A DNA stretch of 64,000 nucleotides from an uncultured Clostridia bacterium (GTDB lineage Bacteria; Bacillota; Clostridia; Oscillospirales; Feifaniaceae). This document shows, piece after piece, positions 8,162-17,350 of this stretch. Made by a program: the position numbers and the translations under genes. The notes beneath the pieces are model-generated. The model was not told the origin of the DNA, ran no database searches, and worked only from the letters and a program-made list of their open reading frames with translations. The DNA is taken from positions 62,001 through 126,000 of the forward strand of contig CALWCA010000004.1 in assembly GCA_944376235.1 (NCBI GenBank), given 5' to 3'. Position 1 is the first letter of the stretch; every line of letters begins with the position of its first letter.

Positions 8162-9024
8162 GCAGGCTGGAAGTGAAGGGCCTGACGCATGTCTACTCCA
8201 AGGGCACGCCCTTTGAGCGCACGGCCATCGAGGATTTGAATTTTACGGTGGAGTCCGGCGGGTTTGTCGGCATCATCGGCCACACCGGAAGCGGGAAGTC
8301 GACCATGGTGCAGCATCTCAACGGGCTCATGAAGCCCACGAGCGGCCAGGTGCTGCTCGACGGGAAGGATATCTGGGAAAAGCCCGAGGAAATCAGGGCC
8401 CTGCGCTTTCGGGTGGGGCTGGTGTTCCAATATCCCGAGTATCAGCTCTTTGAGGAAACGGTGTATAAGGACATCTCCTTTGGCCCGCGCAACATGGGGC
8501 TGGAGGAGCGGGAGATTGACGCACGGGTGCGCGAGGCCGCCCTGCTGTGCGGCGTGGGCGACGAGCTGCTTGAGCGCTCGCCCTTTGAGCTGTCGGGCGG
8601 GCAGAGGCGGCGCGTGGCCATTGCCGGTGTTCTGGCCATGCAGCCGGAGGTGCTCATCATGGACGAGCCGACGGCGGGGCTTGACCCCAGGGGGCGCGAC
8701 GAGATTCTCTCGCATGTGCACCGCTACCACGAGCAGCGTGGCGCCACCGTGCTGCTGGTGTCGCACTCCATGGAGGATGTGGCGCGCCATGCCACCAGCG
8801 TGCTGGTGATGGAGCATGGCAAAATTGCCATGCACGGCAGCGTGTCCGAAGTCTTCTCCCGGGGGGAGCGGCTGTCGGAGCTGGGGCTTGCCGTGCCGCA
8901 GGTGACGGCCGTGTTTGCAAGGCTTGCCCGCGCGGGGCTGCCCGTTCCCACCGACGTCTTTACGGTGGAGCAGGGGGAAGCCGCGCTGCGCAGGCTGCTT
9001 CGGGAGAGGGGGGTCATTTCGTGA
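8158..9024 (+). CDS. ecfA2: Energy-coupling factor transporter ATP-binding protein EcfA2
   Basis: The second ECF ATPase, 288 residues. Walker A GHTGSGKST is near residue 39, the Q-loop is VFQYPEYQLF, the signature LSGGQRRRVAIAG, and the Walker B region LIMDEPTAGLDP, which fits EcfA2. It forms a heterodimer with EcfA1 that drives EcfT at the membrane. Four-base overlaps on both sides show tight translational coupling within ecfA1-ecfA2-ecfT. Confidence 0.93.
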   Translation: MSRLEVKGLTHVYSKGTPFERTAIEDLNFTVESGGFVGIIGHTGSGKSTMVQHLNGLMKPTSGQVLLDGKDIWEKPEEIRALRFRVGLVFQYPEYQLFEETVYKDISFGPRNMGLEEREIDARVREAALLCGVGDELLERSPFELSGGQRRRVAIAGVLAMQPEVLIMDEPTAGLDPRGRDEILSHVHRYHEQRGATVLLVSHSMEDVARHATSVLVMEHGKIAMHGSVSEVFSRGERLSELGLAVPQVTAVFARLARAGLPVPTDVFTVEQGEAALRRLLRERGVIS

Positions 9025-9848
9025 AGGACATCACACTCGGGCAGTTCTTTCCCGGAGACACCCTGATTCACCGGCTGGACGCCCGCGTCAAGCTGGTACT
9101 GGTGATTCTCTTTATCGTGGAGCTTTTTCTGGTCAAGACGCTGTGCGGCTTTGCCTTCATGGGCGTGCTGCTGGCCCTGGCGGTGGCAATTTCCAAAGTG
9201 CCCCCCAAAATGATGCTGCGCTCGCTCAAGCCCCTGCTGCTGCTGCTGGCCTTTACCTCCGTTCTCAACTTGTTTTACACCAAGGGAGACCCCCTGTTTA
9301 CCATTTGGAAGCTGACGGCCTCGTGGCAGGGCCTGGAGCTGGCCCTCTTTATGATGCTGCGCATCTCGCTGCTCATCATGGCATCCTCCCTTCTGACCTA
9401 CACCACCTCGCCCATCATGCTGACCGACGGCATGGAGCGCCTGATGGGGCCGCTCAAGGCCCTGCATGTGCCGGTGGGGGAGCTGGCAATGATGATGACC
9501 ATTGCGCTGCGCTTCATCCCCCTTTTGGTGGAGGAGACCGACAAAATCATGTCGGCGCAGAAGGCCAGGGGAGCCGATTTTGAGTCGGGCGGCGTGCTCA
9601 AGCGCGCCAAGGCGCTCATCCCCATTCTGGTGCCGCTCTTTGTCTCCTCCTTCCGCAGGGCAGACGAGCTGGCGGTGGCCATGGAGTGCCGATGCTACCA
9701 CACCTCCGGCCCGCGCAGCCGCCTGAAGGTCATGAAGATGTGCTTTCGCGACTATGTGGCGCTGGCCGTCATGCTGGCGGCCATCCCCGCCATCCTGCTT
9801 GGGACCAATCAGGTGCTCTTTTCCATCATACCGTCGGCCCTGGGCTGA
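9021..9848 (+). CDS. ecfT: Energy-coupling factor transporter transmembrane protein EcfT
   Basis: A 275-residue integral membrane scaffold that links the EcfA dimer to S-components. It has several hydrophobic helices (for example around residues 25-60 and the C-terminal LAVMLAAIPAILLG) and the cytoplasmic coupling segment AQKARGADF followed by ECRCYH, the positions of the two conserved Ala-Arg-Gly-type coupling motifs. The second motif is degenerate (ECRC rather than EARG). GTG start overlapping ecfA2. Confidence 0.9.
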   Translation: MKDITLGQFFPGDTLIHRLDARVKLVLVILFIVELFLVKTLCGFAFMGVLLALAVAISKVPPKMMLRSLKPLLLLLAFTSVLNLFYTKGDPLFTIWKLTASWQGLELALFMMLRISLLIMASSLLTYTTSPIMLTDGMERLMGPLKALHVPVGELAMMMTIALRFIPLLVEETDKIMSAQKARGADFESGGVLKRAKALIPILVPLFVSSFRRADELAVAMECRCYHTSGPRSRLKVMKMCFRDYVALAVMLAAIPAILLGTNQVLFSIIPSALG

Positions 9849-9876
9849 TATGGCAGGATTGATTCATGCGGGCGGG

Positions 9877-9930
9877 CCCCTGCGTCGGACGCAGGGGTTA
9901 GGGCGCAAAGCTCCCGCCGCAGCCGGGAGC
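9877..9930. repeat. Pair of short perfect hairpins between ecfT and truA
   Basis: Hairpin 1 has 9-bp arms at 9877-9885 and 9889-9897. Hairpin 2 has arms GCTCCCG at 9910-9916 and its complement at 9924-9930, and flanking GCAAA/TTTGC extends it. A weak T-rich stretch (GTGTTTGCG) follows. This is a smaller version of the tandem-hairpin arrangement seen after valS and sigF and may end the ecf transcript. Confidence 0.6.
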
Positions 9931-9963
9931 GTGTTTGCGTGAAGGAGGCGTGTTACGGACCCC

Positions 9964-10734
9964 ATGAGAAAGATTTTGCTGGAGCTCTCCTATCTGGGAG
10001 GGGCCTACGCCGGCTTTCAGGTGCAGAAAAACGCCCCCACGGTGCAGCAGACCGTGCAGGACGCGCTGGAGGCGCTGCTGTCGCAGCGCCCGCCCCTGAC
10101 CGGCTGCTCGCGCACCGACGCCGGCGTGCACGCCAGGCGTTACTACGCCGCCTTCCCGACGGAGAGCCCCATTCCCGTGCAGCGCATCCCCGCAGCCCTC
10201 AATTTTCATCTTCCGAAGGACATCTCGGTGCTGGGGGCTTGCGAGGTGGACGAGGCCTTTCACCCGCGCTACGACGCGCTGGCCAAGACCTACCGCTACC
10301 GCATCTGGCTGCCTGCCTCGCGCAATGTGTTTGAGGCGCAGACCAGCTTCCACCACCCCCGCCCGGTCGACCTGCAGGCCTTTGTCCGGCTGGCGCCCCT
10401 CTTTGAGGGCACGCACGACTTCTGCGGCTTTGCGGGGTCGGGGGGCTCTGTCAAATCGACGGTGCGCACCGTCTACCGGTGCCGGGCCTTTGAGCAGGAG
10501 GGCATGCTGACGCTGGAAATCACGGGCAACGGCTTTCTCTACAACATGGTGCGCATCGTGGCGGGAACGCTGCTGGCCGCGGCGACGGGAGGGGATACGG
10601 ACATTCTCTCCATTTTGCAAAGCAGGCAGCGCGGCAGGGCGGGCCCCACGGCGCCGGCCCATGGGCTGACGCTGTGGCAGGTCTTTTACCGGCCGGGGAC
10701 GACCGGGTTTGAGCAGACGGAGGTGCCCTTTTGA
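9964..10734 (+). CDS. truA: tRNA pseudouridine(38-40) synthase TruA
   Basis: Converts uridines 38-40 in the anticodon arm to pseudouridine. The 256-residue product carries the catalytic-Asp motif CSRTDAGVHA (about residues 46-55) and the C-terminal GNGFLYNMVRIVAGTLL block. The ATG at 9964 lies downstream of a GAAGGAGGCG Shine-Dalgarno. The stop overlaps the next gene's TTG start by four bases. Confidence 0.94.
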   Translation: MRKILLELSYLGGAYAGFQVQKNAPTVQQTVQDALEALLSQRPPLTGCSRTDAGVHARRYYAAFPTESPIPVQRIPAALNFHLPKDISVLGACEVDEAFHPRYDALAKTYRYRIWLPASRNVFEAQTSFHHPRPVDLQAFVRLAPLFEGTHDFCGFAGSGGSVKSTVRTVYRCRAFEQEGMLTLEITGNGFLYNMVRIVAGTLLAAATGGDTDILSILQSRQRGRAGPTAPAHGLTLWQVFYRPGTTGFEQTEVPF

Positions 10735-11936
10735 AAAAAGAACCTTCAAATAAGAATGCGGGAAACGGCGCGGACGGCAAGGTGAGAGGCCCTGTCCTGG
10801 TGGACAACCGGGAGGCCCGCCGGCGCGCCCGCAAGGCCCGCAGGCGGCGGCGCATGGCGGCGGGGATTTTCCTGCTGGCGGCGCTGCTGCTCATGATTTT
10901 CCGCGAAGACATTGATTTTTACCGCCTGCGCCGCTACCTGACGGGGGAGGGGCAGGAGACGGTGGAACGTTTTGCGGTGGATTTCGACACAAATGGTGCG
11001 CTGGCACTGGGTGCCTCCAGGGAAAATGTGGTGCTGTGCTCAGGCTCGGTGCTTGCCGTTTACCGGCAGGATGGCAGCCAGCGGCTCAGTGAAACGGTGT
11101 CGCTTTCCAATCCGGCTATTGCAACAGCCGACCAATATGCGTTAGTATATGACCGTGGGGGAAGCAACGTCTACCTCGCGGGGGCGGGCTCGCTGTCCTG
11201 CACCATGGAGAGCGAGACGCCGGTTTTGACGGGCGACGTGGGAAAAAACGGCAGCTTTGCCATCGTCACGTCGCCGCCCGAGGCGCTGTCTGCGGTGGAG
11301 GTTTACAGCCGAGCAGGCAGGCTGCGCTACCGCTTTGTCTCCTCGAGCAGCTACATCAGCGGCGTGGCCGTCTCCAACGACGGGGACTGCCTGGCCGTGG
11401 CCGGCTTTTCGGTCAGCGAGGCAAAACTGAGCGGCGTGCTGCGTTTTCTCGACACCTCTTCCGAACAGCCGACCGCCGAGGTGCTGCTGCCCGACGAGCT
11501 CATTCTCGACATCGGGCGCACGGGCGACGCCCTGTTTGTGGTGACCGACTGTGCGCTGCGCATCTACGACCTCAAGAGCGGGCAGCTCGAGAGCGAAATC
11601 GGCTTTGACGGGCAGCATCTGCTGCACTACACGCTGTCGGACAGCGAGGGCGCCGTGCTGACGCTGGGCCGCTACACCGTGGGGCAGGGCAGCACGCTGC
11701 TGCACTACGGGGCGGACGGCGAGCTCAAGGGCAGCACCGTGCTCGAGCAGGACGTGCAGGCCCTTTCGGCGGGGCACGGCCGTGTTTTGGCCCTGCTGGG
11801 CGACGGCGCCATGCTCTTTGACGCCAATGCAGCCCTTTTGGAGGAGCGGCAGGTTGCCTCGGTCCGCGCAGGCGTGCTGCTCAAGGGCGGCGTGGCCGCA
11901 CTGGTGGACGGAAGCGGCGTGGAGCTGCTCCCGTGA
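10731..11936 (+). CDS. DUF5711-like membrane-anchored protein
   Basis: A 401-residue protein of unknown function. It has a very basic N-terminus (Arg/Lys cluster, residues 29-41), one transmembrane segment (about 43-57) and a large presumably extracytoplasmic part rich in beta strands with WD/beta-propeller-like spacing (repeats of the type AVYRQDG, VEVYSRAG, LRIYDLKSG). This matches my recollection of the DUF5711 family in Clostridia, often beside cvpA. It starts at a TTG that overlaps the truA stop. The TTG is accepted because no better start lies ahead of the transmembrane segment. Confidence 0.65.
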   Translation: MKKEPSNKNAGNGADGKVRGPVLVDNREARRRARKARRRRRMAAGIFLLAALLLMIFREDIDFYRLRRYLTGEGQETVERFAVDFDTNGALALGASRENVVLCSGSVLAVYRQDGSQRLSETVSLSNPAIATADQYALVYDRGGSNVYLAGAGSLSCTMESETPVLTGDVGKNGSFAIVTSPPEALSAVEVYSRAGRLRYRFVSSSSYISGVAVSNDGDCLAVAGFSVSEAKLSGVLRFLDTSSEQPTAEVLLPDELILDIGRTGDALFVVTDCALRIYDLKSGQLESEIGFDGQHLLHYTLSDSEGAVLTLGRYTVGQGSTLLHYGADGELKGSTVLEQDVQALSAGHGRVLALLGDGAMLFDANAALLEERQVASVRAGVLLKGGVAALVDGSGVELLP

Positions 11937-11958
11937 TTTTTTTGGAAAGGAGCGTACT

Positions 11959-12684
11959 ATGGGAGCTCTGCTGGATATTGTTTCAATTGTGATTTTGGTG
12001 GCGTGTGTCTGGTCGGCCGCCCGGCGAGGCTTTATCAAGACCATCATCGGCCTTGTGGGTACGCTGGCGGCTGTGGTGCTGGCGTCGGCCTTCGGCCCGG
12101 CGGCGGCCTCGGTTATCCGCACGCGGATGGTGGGCCCCTTTTTCGAAAGGACGGTGGGCGACTACCTGATGACCTACATGAGCGGCGTGGGCGAGAGCGC
12201 CGAGGCCTTTGCCGAGCAGTTCAACCAGCTGCTCGCCGAGATGCCCGAGGTGCTGGAGGCCTATCTGCGGCGCTTTTCGGTCAGCCCCGAGGAAGTGCGG
12301 CAGAGCTTTGAGTCCTCGGCGACCATCGAATCGGCCCGCGAGGCCGCCGTCTCGGCCATCAGCACGCCCCTGTCGCAGGCGGTGAGTAGCGCGCTGGGCT
12401 TTTTGCTGGTCTTTGTGGCGGCCCTGCTGCTCATCAAGCTGCTGACCGTGCTGCTTGACACCGCGGCAAAGCTGCCGGTGCTGCGCAGCGTCAACAAGGG
12501 CCTCGGCGTGGCGCTGGGCGCCCTGCAAGGCGTGGTGATTGTCTGCTTTTTTGCAGGCGTCATGACGCATCTGGCCCCCTTTTTGGAAAACTACATGACA
12601 ACCGCATTCGACGCAAATACCATCAGCTCCACGCTGGTGTTCAAATACTTTTATGAGCTGAGCCCGTTTAAGAGGCTCTTGTAG
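11959..12684 (+). CDS. CvpA-family membrane protein
   Basis: A 241-residue protein with an N-terminal hydrophobic helix followed by RRGFIKTIIGLVG, the characteristic CvpA start, and three more hydrophobic segments (about residues 30-50, 140-160 and 180-205). A soluble, acidic loop lies between helices 2 and 3. CvpA proteins are linked to colicin V production and envelope homeostasis in other bacteria; the role here is unknown. The ATG at 11959 follows GGAAAGGAG. It lies directly downstream of the DUF5711-like gene and is probably co-transcribed. Confidence 0.8.
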   Translation: MGALLDIVSIVILVACVWSAARRGFIKTIIGLVGTLAAVVLASAFGPAAASVIRTRMVGPFFERTVGDYLMTYMSGVGESAEAFAEQFNQLLAEMPEVLEAYLRRFSVSPEEVRQSFESSATIESAREAAVSAISTPLSQAVSSALGFLLVFVAALLLIKLLTVLLDTAAKLPVLRSVNKGLGVALGALQGVVIVCFFAGVMTHLAPFLENYMTTAFDANTISSTLVFKYFYELSPFKRLL

Positions 12685-12753
12685 GGCGGTGTGCAGCACC
12701 GTCCGAGCGCAGAAAAAAATTTAGTTTAGTTTGGAATCAGACGAGGTGAACAT

Positions 12754-15072
12754 ATGCTTTGCAGCCGCTGTAAAAAGAGAACCGCCGTTGTCTTCGTGAC
12801 GCGGCAGGAGAATGACAAGACCATCAACGAGGGATACTGCCTTCTGTGCGCCAAGGAGCTGGGCATCCAGCCGGTCAACGACATGCTTGCGCAGATGGGC
12901 CTTGGCAGCGAGGAAATTGAGCAGATGGAAAACGAGCTTCAGGATTTTCTGGAGGGCAAGGTGGACGATGCCGACGGGCACGCACTGGCCATGCCGCCCT
13001 TTTTACAAAACATGCTCAAAAATCCCCAGATGTTTGCCATGGGGCCCTTCGGCGCCATGCAGCCGCCGCCCGGGCAGCAGCCGGCGCAGCAGCCGGCGCA
13101 GCAGGGGGAGACGCCGCGCCGCCCCGGCAGGAAGAAGGCGCAGCCAAAGCTGCTCGAGCAGTTTTGCATCAACTTGACCCAGCGCGCCAGGGAAGGGCGC
13201 CTGGACAAAATCGTGGGCCGCGAGCGCGAGACCGACCGCGTGCTGCAGATTCTCAACCGCCGCCAGAAAAACAACCCCTGCCTGATCGGCGAGCCCGGCG
13301 TTGGCAAGACGGCGGTGGCCGAGGGCCTTGCCATCCGCATCGCACAGGGCAGGGTTCCCGCCCGCCTGCAGGACAAGGAGATTTATCTGCTGGATCTGAC
13401 CGCCCTTGTGGCCGGCACCCAGTTTCGCGGCCAGTTTGAAAGCCGCATCAAAAACCTGATCGCCGAAATCAAGGAGCAGGGCAACGTGATCTTGGTCATC
13501 GACGAGGTGCACACGCTGGTGTCGGCCGGCGAGGCCGAGGGCTCGATGTCGGCGGCCAATATCCTCAAGCCCGCCCTCTCAAGAGGCGAAATCCAGGTGA
13601 TTGGTGCCACCACCTTCAACGAGTACCGCAAGTCGATTGAAAAGGACGCCGCGCTCGAGCGGCGCTTCCAGCCCGTCACCATCGAGGAGCCCTCGCTCAA
13701 GGACACGGTGGACATTCTCGAGGGCATCAAGAATTACTACGAGAGTTATCATCACGTCAGCATCGACCATGAGACGGTGGAGGCCGCCGTGCAGCTCTCG
13801 GAGCGCTATATCACCGACCGCTTTTTGCCCGACAAGGCCATCGACCTCATCGACGAGGCGGCCTCGCTGTGCAACATCCAGGACGAGGCCGGCAACAAGG
13901 CGCTGCTGCTGCGCCGCCGCATCGACGAGCTGAGTGAAAAGGAGGCGGCTCTCTCGCCAGACGACAGCAGCTTCTTCGAGTCGCGCGCCGAGCTGGTCAG
14001 CGAGCGCATGCGTCTTCAGGAGGAGCTCGACGGCCTTGAAAAGGAAAAGAAGGTGCTGCGCGTCACGCCGCAGCAGCTGGCGCAGGTGGTGGAGCTTTGG
14101 ACCGGCATCCCGGCCGCCAAAATCGCGGAAAGCGAATTTGACAAGCTCAGCGCCCTGCCCGACGAGCTGCGCTCGCGCGTCGTGGGCCAGGAGGAGGCCA
14201 TCGACGCCCTGGTGCGCGCCCTGCGCCGCAACCGCGCCGGCATCTCTGCCAAGCGCAAGCCGGCCTCCTTCATTTTCATCGGGCCGACCGGCGTGGGCAA
14301 GACCGAGCTGTGCAAGACGCTGGCGGGCGCCCTCTTTGACACGCCCGAGACCATGATCCGTCTTGACATGAGCGAATTTATGGAAAAGCACTCGGTGTCG
14401 CGCCTGATCGGCTCGCCGCCAGGCTACGTCGGCTACGACGAGGCGGGCCAGCTCACCGAAAAGGTGCGCCGCAAGCCCTACTGCGTCATCCTCTTTGACG
14501 AAATCGAGAAGGCGCACCCCGACGTGCTCAACGTCCTGCTGCAGATTCTTGACGACGGCCGCGTGACCGATTCGCACGGGCGCACCGTCAACTTTGAAAA
14601 TACCGTCATCGTCATGACCAGCAACGCCGGAAGCGATCGCCGGGACACCCCGCTCGGCTTTGGCGGCACCACCGAGACGCGCAGCAGGGAAAAGGCGCTC
14701 AAGGCGCTCGAGAGCTTTCTGCGCCCCGAATTTATCAACCGCGTGGACGAGATCGTGGCCTTCCGCCCGCTCTCGAAGGAGGACTTCGTGAAGATTGCCG
14801 GCATCATGCTCGACGACCTGCAAAAGGCCGTGCAGCAAAACGGCCGAACTCTGACCATCGGCGAGGGCGTGGTGCAAAAGCTGGTGGAGGACTCCTACAG
14901 TGAAAAGTATGGGGCGCGCAATCTGCGCCGCGCCGTGGAAAAAGAGGTGGAAGACGCCCTGGCCATGCTCATTGTGGAGTCGCGCGGCAAGGACGTGGAG
15001 CACCTGACCGTGCAGCTCGAAGAGGGAAAAATCGTGGCAAGGTCGCTGGACAAAAAGGAGCTGCAGGCCTAA
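12754..15072 (+). CDS. ClpE-type AAA+ unfoldase with N-terminal zinc finger
   Basis: A 772-residue two-ring Clp/Hsp100 ATPase. The N-terminus has a CxxC-x22-CxxC zinc finger (Cys3, Cys6, Cys29, Cys32) as in ClpE, then a Pro/Gln-rich linker (about 105-130). The first Walker A, GEPGVGKT, is near residue 179, a short middle coiled coil lies around 390-440, and the second Walker A, GPTGVGKT, is near 510. DTPLGFGG near residue 632 is a plausible ClpP-docking loop. It probably unfolds proteins for ClpP. ClpC is less likely because the double Clp_N repeat is absent. No clear CtsR box was seen upstream. Confidence 0.85.
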   Translation: MLCSRCKKRTAVVFVTRQENDKTINEGYCLLCAKELGIQPVNDMLAQMGLGSEEIEQMENELQDFLEGKVDDADGHALAMPPFLQNMLKNPQMFAMGPFGAMQPPPGQQPAQQPAQQGETPRRPGRKKAQPKLLEQFCINLTQRAREGRLDKIVGRERETDRVLQILNRRQKNNPCLIGEPGVGKTAVAEGLAIRIAQGRVPARLQDKEIYLLDLTALVAGTQFRGQFESRIKNLIAEIKEQGNVILVIDEVHTLVSAGEAEGSMSAANILKPALSRGEIQVIGATTFNEYRKSIEKDAALERRFQPVTIEEPSLKDTVDILEGIKNYYESYHHVSIDHETVEAAVQLSERYITDRFLPDKAIDLIDEAASLCNIQDEAGNKALLLRRRIDELSEKEAALSPDDSSFFESRAELVSERMRLQEELDGLEKEKKVLRVTPQQLAQVVELWTGIPAAKIAESEFDKLSALPDELRSRVVGQEEAIDALVRALRRNRAGISAKRKPASFIFIGPTGVGKTELCKTLAGALFDTPETMIRLDMSEFMEKHSVSRLIGSPPGYVGYDEAGQLTEKVRRKPYCVILFDEIEKAHPDVLNVLLQILDDGRVTDSHGRTVNFENTVIVMTSNAGSDRRDTPLGFGGTTETRSREKALKALESFLRPEFINRVDEIVAFRPLSKEDFVKIAGIMLDDLQKAVQQNGRTLTIGEGVVQKLVEDSYSEKYGARNLRRAVEKEVEDALAMLIVESRGKDVEHLTVQLEEGKIVARSLDKKELQA

Positions 15073-15084
15073 AGCCCTTTTGAT

Positions 15085-15100
15085 GGCAAGGCTCCCTTTT
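15085..15100. repeat. Short dispersed repeat (first copy)
   Basis: A 16-base block GGCAAGGCTCCCTTTT that recurs at 54196-54211. Here it is followed by CCCAAAGGG, so a short palindrome forms, but the rest of the second copy is not conserved. It lies in the 138-nt gap between the ClpE-type gene and the tRNA terminator and looks like a decayed palindromic repeat unit. Confidence 0.5.
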
Positions 15101-15210
15101 CCCAAAGGGCCCTGTGGAAACAAGGCCTTTCCGAAATATTGCCCTGTGCAAAAACTGCCCCTTTTTGGACAGGGTGCGGGGGCCCTAAAGCCCTCTTTCT
15201 CCAAAGGCAC

Positions 15211-15248
15211 AAAAAAGAACACCGCACGGCAAACGCCGTGCGGTGTTC
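15211..15248 (-). terminator. Intrinsic terminator of the tRNA operon
   Basis: Perfect 14-bp stem (15217-15230 with 15235-15248) around AAAC, followed on the minus strand by six Ts (15216-15211). The stem begins immediately after the encoded CCA of tRNA-Gln, with no spacer. Confidence 0.9.
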
Positions 15249-15325
15249 TGGCTGGGATGGCTGGACTCGAACCAGCGGAATGCAGGAGTCAAAGTCCTGT
15301 GCCTTACCGACTTGGCTACATCCCA
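15249..15325 (-). tRNA. tRNA-Gln (anticodon TTG)
   Basis: Read on the minus strand: acceptor TGGGATG pairs with CATCCCA, the anticodon loop is CTTTGAC (TTG, complement at 15290-15292), the T-loop is GGTTCGAGTCC, and CCA is encoded. Last gene of a four-tRNA operon. Confidence 0.94.
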
Positions 15326-15389
15326 ATGTGGAGGCGCCCTCAAAGGGGTAAAATGGGGGGGACGCAGGGTGTGCGTCCCCCTCGAAAAA

Positions 15390-15467
<78 letters not shown>

Positions 15468-15479
15468 GAATCATTCAAG

Positions 15480-15556
15480 TGGCGCGCCCGAAGGGACTCG
15501 AACCCCTGGCCCACTGCTTAGAAGGCAGTTGCTCTATCCGGCTGAGCTACGGGCGC
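15480..15556 (-). tRNA. tRNA-Arg (anticodon TCT)
   Basis: Acceptor GCGCCCG/CGGGCGC, anticodon loop CTTCTAA (TCT, reading AGA/AGG), T-arm GGTTCGAGTCC, CCA encoded. Only 12 bases separate it from tRNA-His. Confidence 0.94.
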
Positions 15557-15573
15557 ACATTGCGAAAATTTGT

Positions 15574-15647
15574 TGGAGCAGGTGATGGGAATCGAACCCA
15601 CATGGCCAGCTTGGAAGGCTGGAGTTCTACCACTGAACTACACCTGC
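15574..15647 (-). tRNA. tRNA-Gly (anticodon TCC)
   Basis: Acceptor GCAGGTG/CACCTGC, anticodon loop CTTCCAA (TCC), T-arm GGTTCGATTCC, CCA encoded. First gene of the Gly-Arg-His-Gln operon on the minus strand. Confidence 0.94.
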
Positions 15648-15673
15648 ACGATACGCATATAAGATGCTTAATC

Positions 15674-15702
15674 AATTTACCACATCCATCCGAAAAAGTC
15701 AA
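15674..15702 (-). promoter_or_regulatory. Promoter of the tRNA operon
   Basis: On the minus strand: TTGACT (15702-15697), a 17-bp spacer, and TAAATT (15679-15674), about 26 bp ahead of tRNA-Gly. Confidence 0.8.
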
Positions 15703-15865
15703 GAGCGTTTTGGGATTCACAGACGCGCCGGCCCAAAGAAATGCATCGAGTCCGGCGGACGGCGCAAAACGGGGAAGGCGCATTAGAAAGGCGAGCGTGC
15801 AGCGCCGGCGGCCCGGTACAGTGAAAGGGCTTTTACGGGGCAGGTGTGCGGCGTTTGTGCAGGGT

Positions 15866-15894
15866 TTGCTAAACGGTGCGTTTCGTGTTATAAT
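15866..15894 (+). promoter_or_regulatory. Promoter for hflX
   Basis: TTGCTA (15866-15871), a 17-bp spacer, and TATAAT (15889-15894). It is followed by a roughly 110-nt leader that contains an AGCGCCC/GGGCGCT stem (about 15918-15954). Apart from this promoter and the tRNA promoter, the 15648-16012 gap shows no gene. Confidence 0.75.
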
Positions 15895-16012
15895 ATCATC
15901 GGAAGAATATGCGTTTTTATGTCGAAGCGCCCTCTCGCGAGGGACGGGCGCTTTGAAACACCCTGCGGCACCCCGATTGAGGCGTGCCTTTTGTCATCAT
16001 GGGAGGCAGTGC

Positions 16013-17308
16013 ATGGAGCACAGGGCAGGAGAAGAAGCAATCAGGGCGGTGCTTGCCGCCCTGTTTTGGGCCGGGGAGGATGAGGCACGGCAGCAGGAAG
16101 ACCTGCAGGAGCTGTCCCGCCTGGCCGAGACGGCGGGCTATACGGTCACGGGCATTTTGACACAGCAGCGCGGCAGCCCCGACGCGCGCACCTATTTGGG
16201 CGAGGGCAAGCTGCGTGAGCTGCGCGAGTTTGTGAAGGCAAACGAGGTCGAGCTCATCCTTTTTGACAACGAGCTCACCCCTTCGCAGATCAAAAATATT
16301 GAAAAGGCCTGCGACTGCCGCGTTTTTGACTACAGCATGCTGATCCTGGAGATTTTCCATCAGCATGCGCTCACCCGTGAGGGCAGGCTGCAAGTGGAGA
16401 TGGCGCAGCTTCAGTATACGCTGCCGCGCCTGACCGGAAGAGGCATCGAGCTGTCGCGGCTGGGCGGCGGAGGCGGCGCAGGCGGCGCAGGCGCACGCCG
16501 AGGCAAGGGCGAGACGCTGCTCGAGCTGCAGAGGAGAAACGCGCGCAAGCGCATGGCGGCGCTGCGCGCAGAGCTTGCCGCGCTGCGCCGCACGAGAGCG
16601 GAGCAGCGCCGCGCGCGCATGAGGTCGGAGCTGCCGCGCGTGGCCATCATGGGTTATACCAATGCCGGCAAGTCCACGCTGCTCAACACGCTGACCGGAG
16701 CGGGGGTTTTGGCCGAGGACAAGCTCTTTGCCACGCTGGATCCCGTCACCAGGGTGCTGACGCTGCCGGGCGGCTCCAAGGTGCTGCTGTCGGACACGGT
16801 GGGCCTGATCCGCAATTTGCCCCACCACCTCATCGAGGCCTTTGCCTCCACGCTGGAGGAGGTGTCGCAGGCCGACCTGCTGCTGCATGTGGTCGATGTC
16901 TCAAATCCCGGGTGCGACGGGCAGATCGCGGTGTGCCAGGAGCTGATCGAGCAGCTTGGCGCCGGCCATCTCCCGGTGGTCACGGCGCTCAACAAAATAG
17001 ATTTATGCAGCAGGGGGCAGCCTTTGCCTCACCTGCCGTGCAGTGTGGAAATTTCGGCGGCGACGGGGCGGGGCATTGACCGGCTGCTCGCCGTGATGGA
17101 GAGCACGCTGGCTAAGAGCCGTCAGACGGCGGAGCTGCTTTTCCCCTATGCGCAGGGCAAACTGGCAGAGCAGCTGCGCAGGCATGCCGAAATCCTCAAG
17201 CTCGAGTATCGGGAAGACGGGATTTTTCTCAAAGTGCGCGCCGCCCCGGCGGCACTGGGGCGCGTGGCGGCATGGCGCGTGCGCGCGGGGGAGCAGGGGG
17301 ACTGCTGA
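16013..17308 (+). CDS. hflX: Ribosome-associated GTPase HflX
   Basis: A 431-residue GTPase that splits or rescues stalled 70S ribosomes. The N-terminal HflX domain contains DARTYLGEGKLREL and HQHALTREGRLQVEMAQLQY; a Gly-rich loop (around residue 150) precedes a basic helix pair. The G domain has the P-loop GYTNAGKST, switch DTVGLIRNLPHHL and TALNKID. The ATG at 16013 follows GGGAGG; the frame is open far upstream across the tRNA genes, but that part is not coding. Confidence 0.93.
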   Translation: MEHRAGEEAIRAVLAALFWAGEDEARQQEDLQELSRLAETAGYTVTGILTQQRGSPDARTYLGEGKLRELREFVKANEVELILFDNELTPSQIKNIEKACDCRVFDYSMLILEIFHQHALTREGRLQVEMAQLQYTLPRLTGRGIELSRLGGGGGAGGAGARRGKGETLLELQRRNARKRMAALRAELAALRRTRAEQRRARMRSELPRVAIMGYTNAGKSTLLNTLTGAGVLAEDKLFATLDPVTRVLTLPGGSKVLLSDTVGLIRNLPHHLIEAFASTLEEVSQADLLLHVVDVSNPGCDGQIAVCQELIEQLGAGHLPVVTALNKIDLCSRGQPLPHLPCSVEISAATGRGIDRLLAVMESTLAKSRQTAELLFPYAQGKLAEQLRRHAEILKLEYREDGIFLKVRAAPAALGRVAAWRVRAGEQGDC

Positions 17309-17350
17309 CGCGCCGGGGAGCCCGGTCTGGAGCACACAGGGGGGTTGAAC

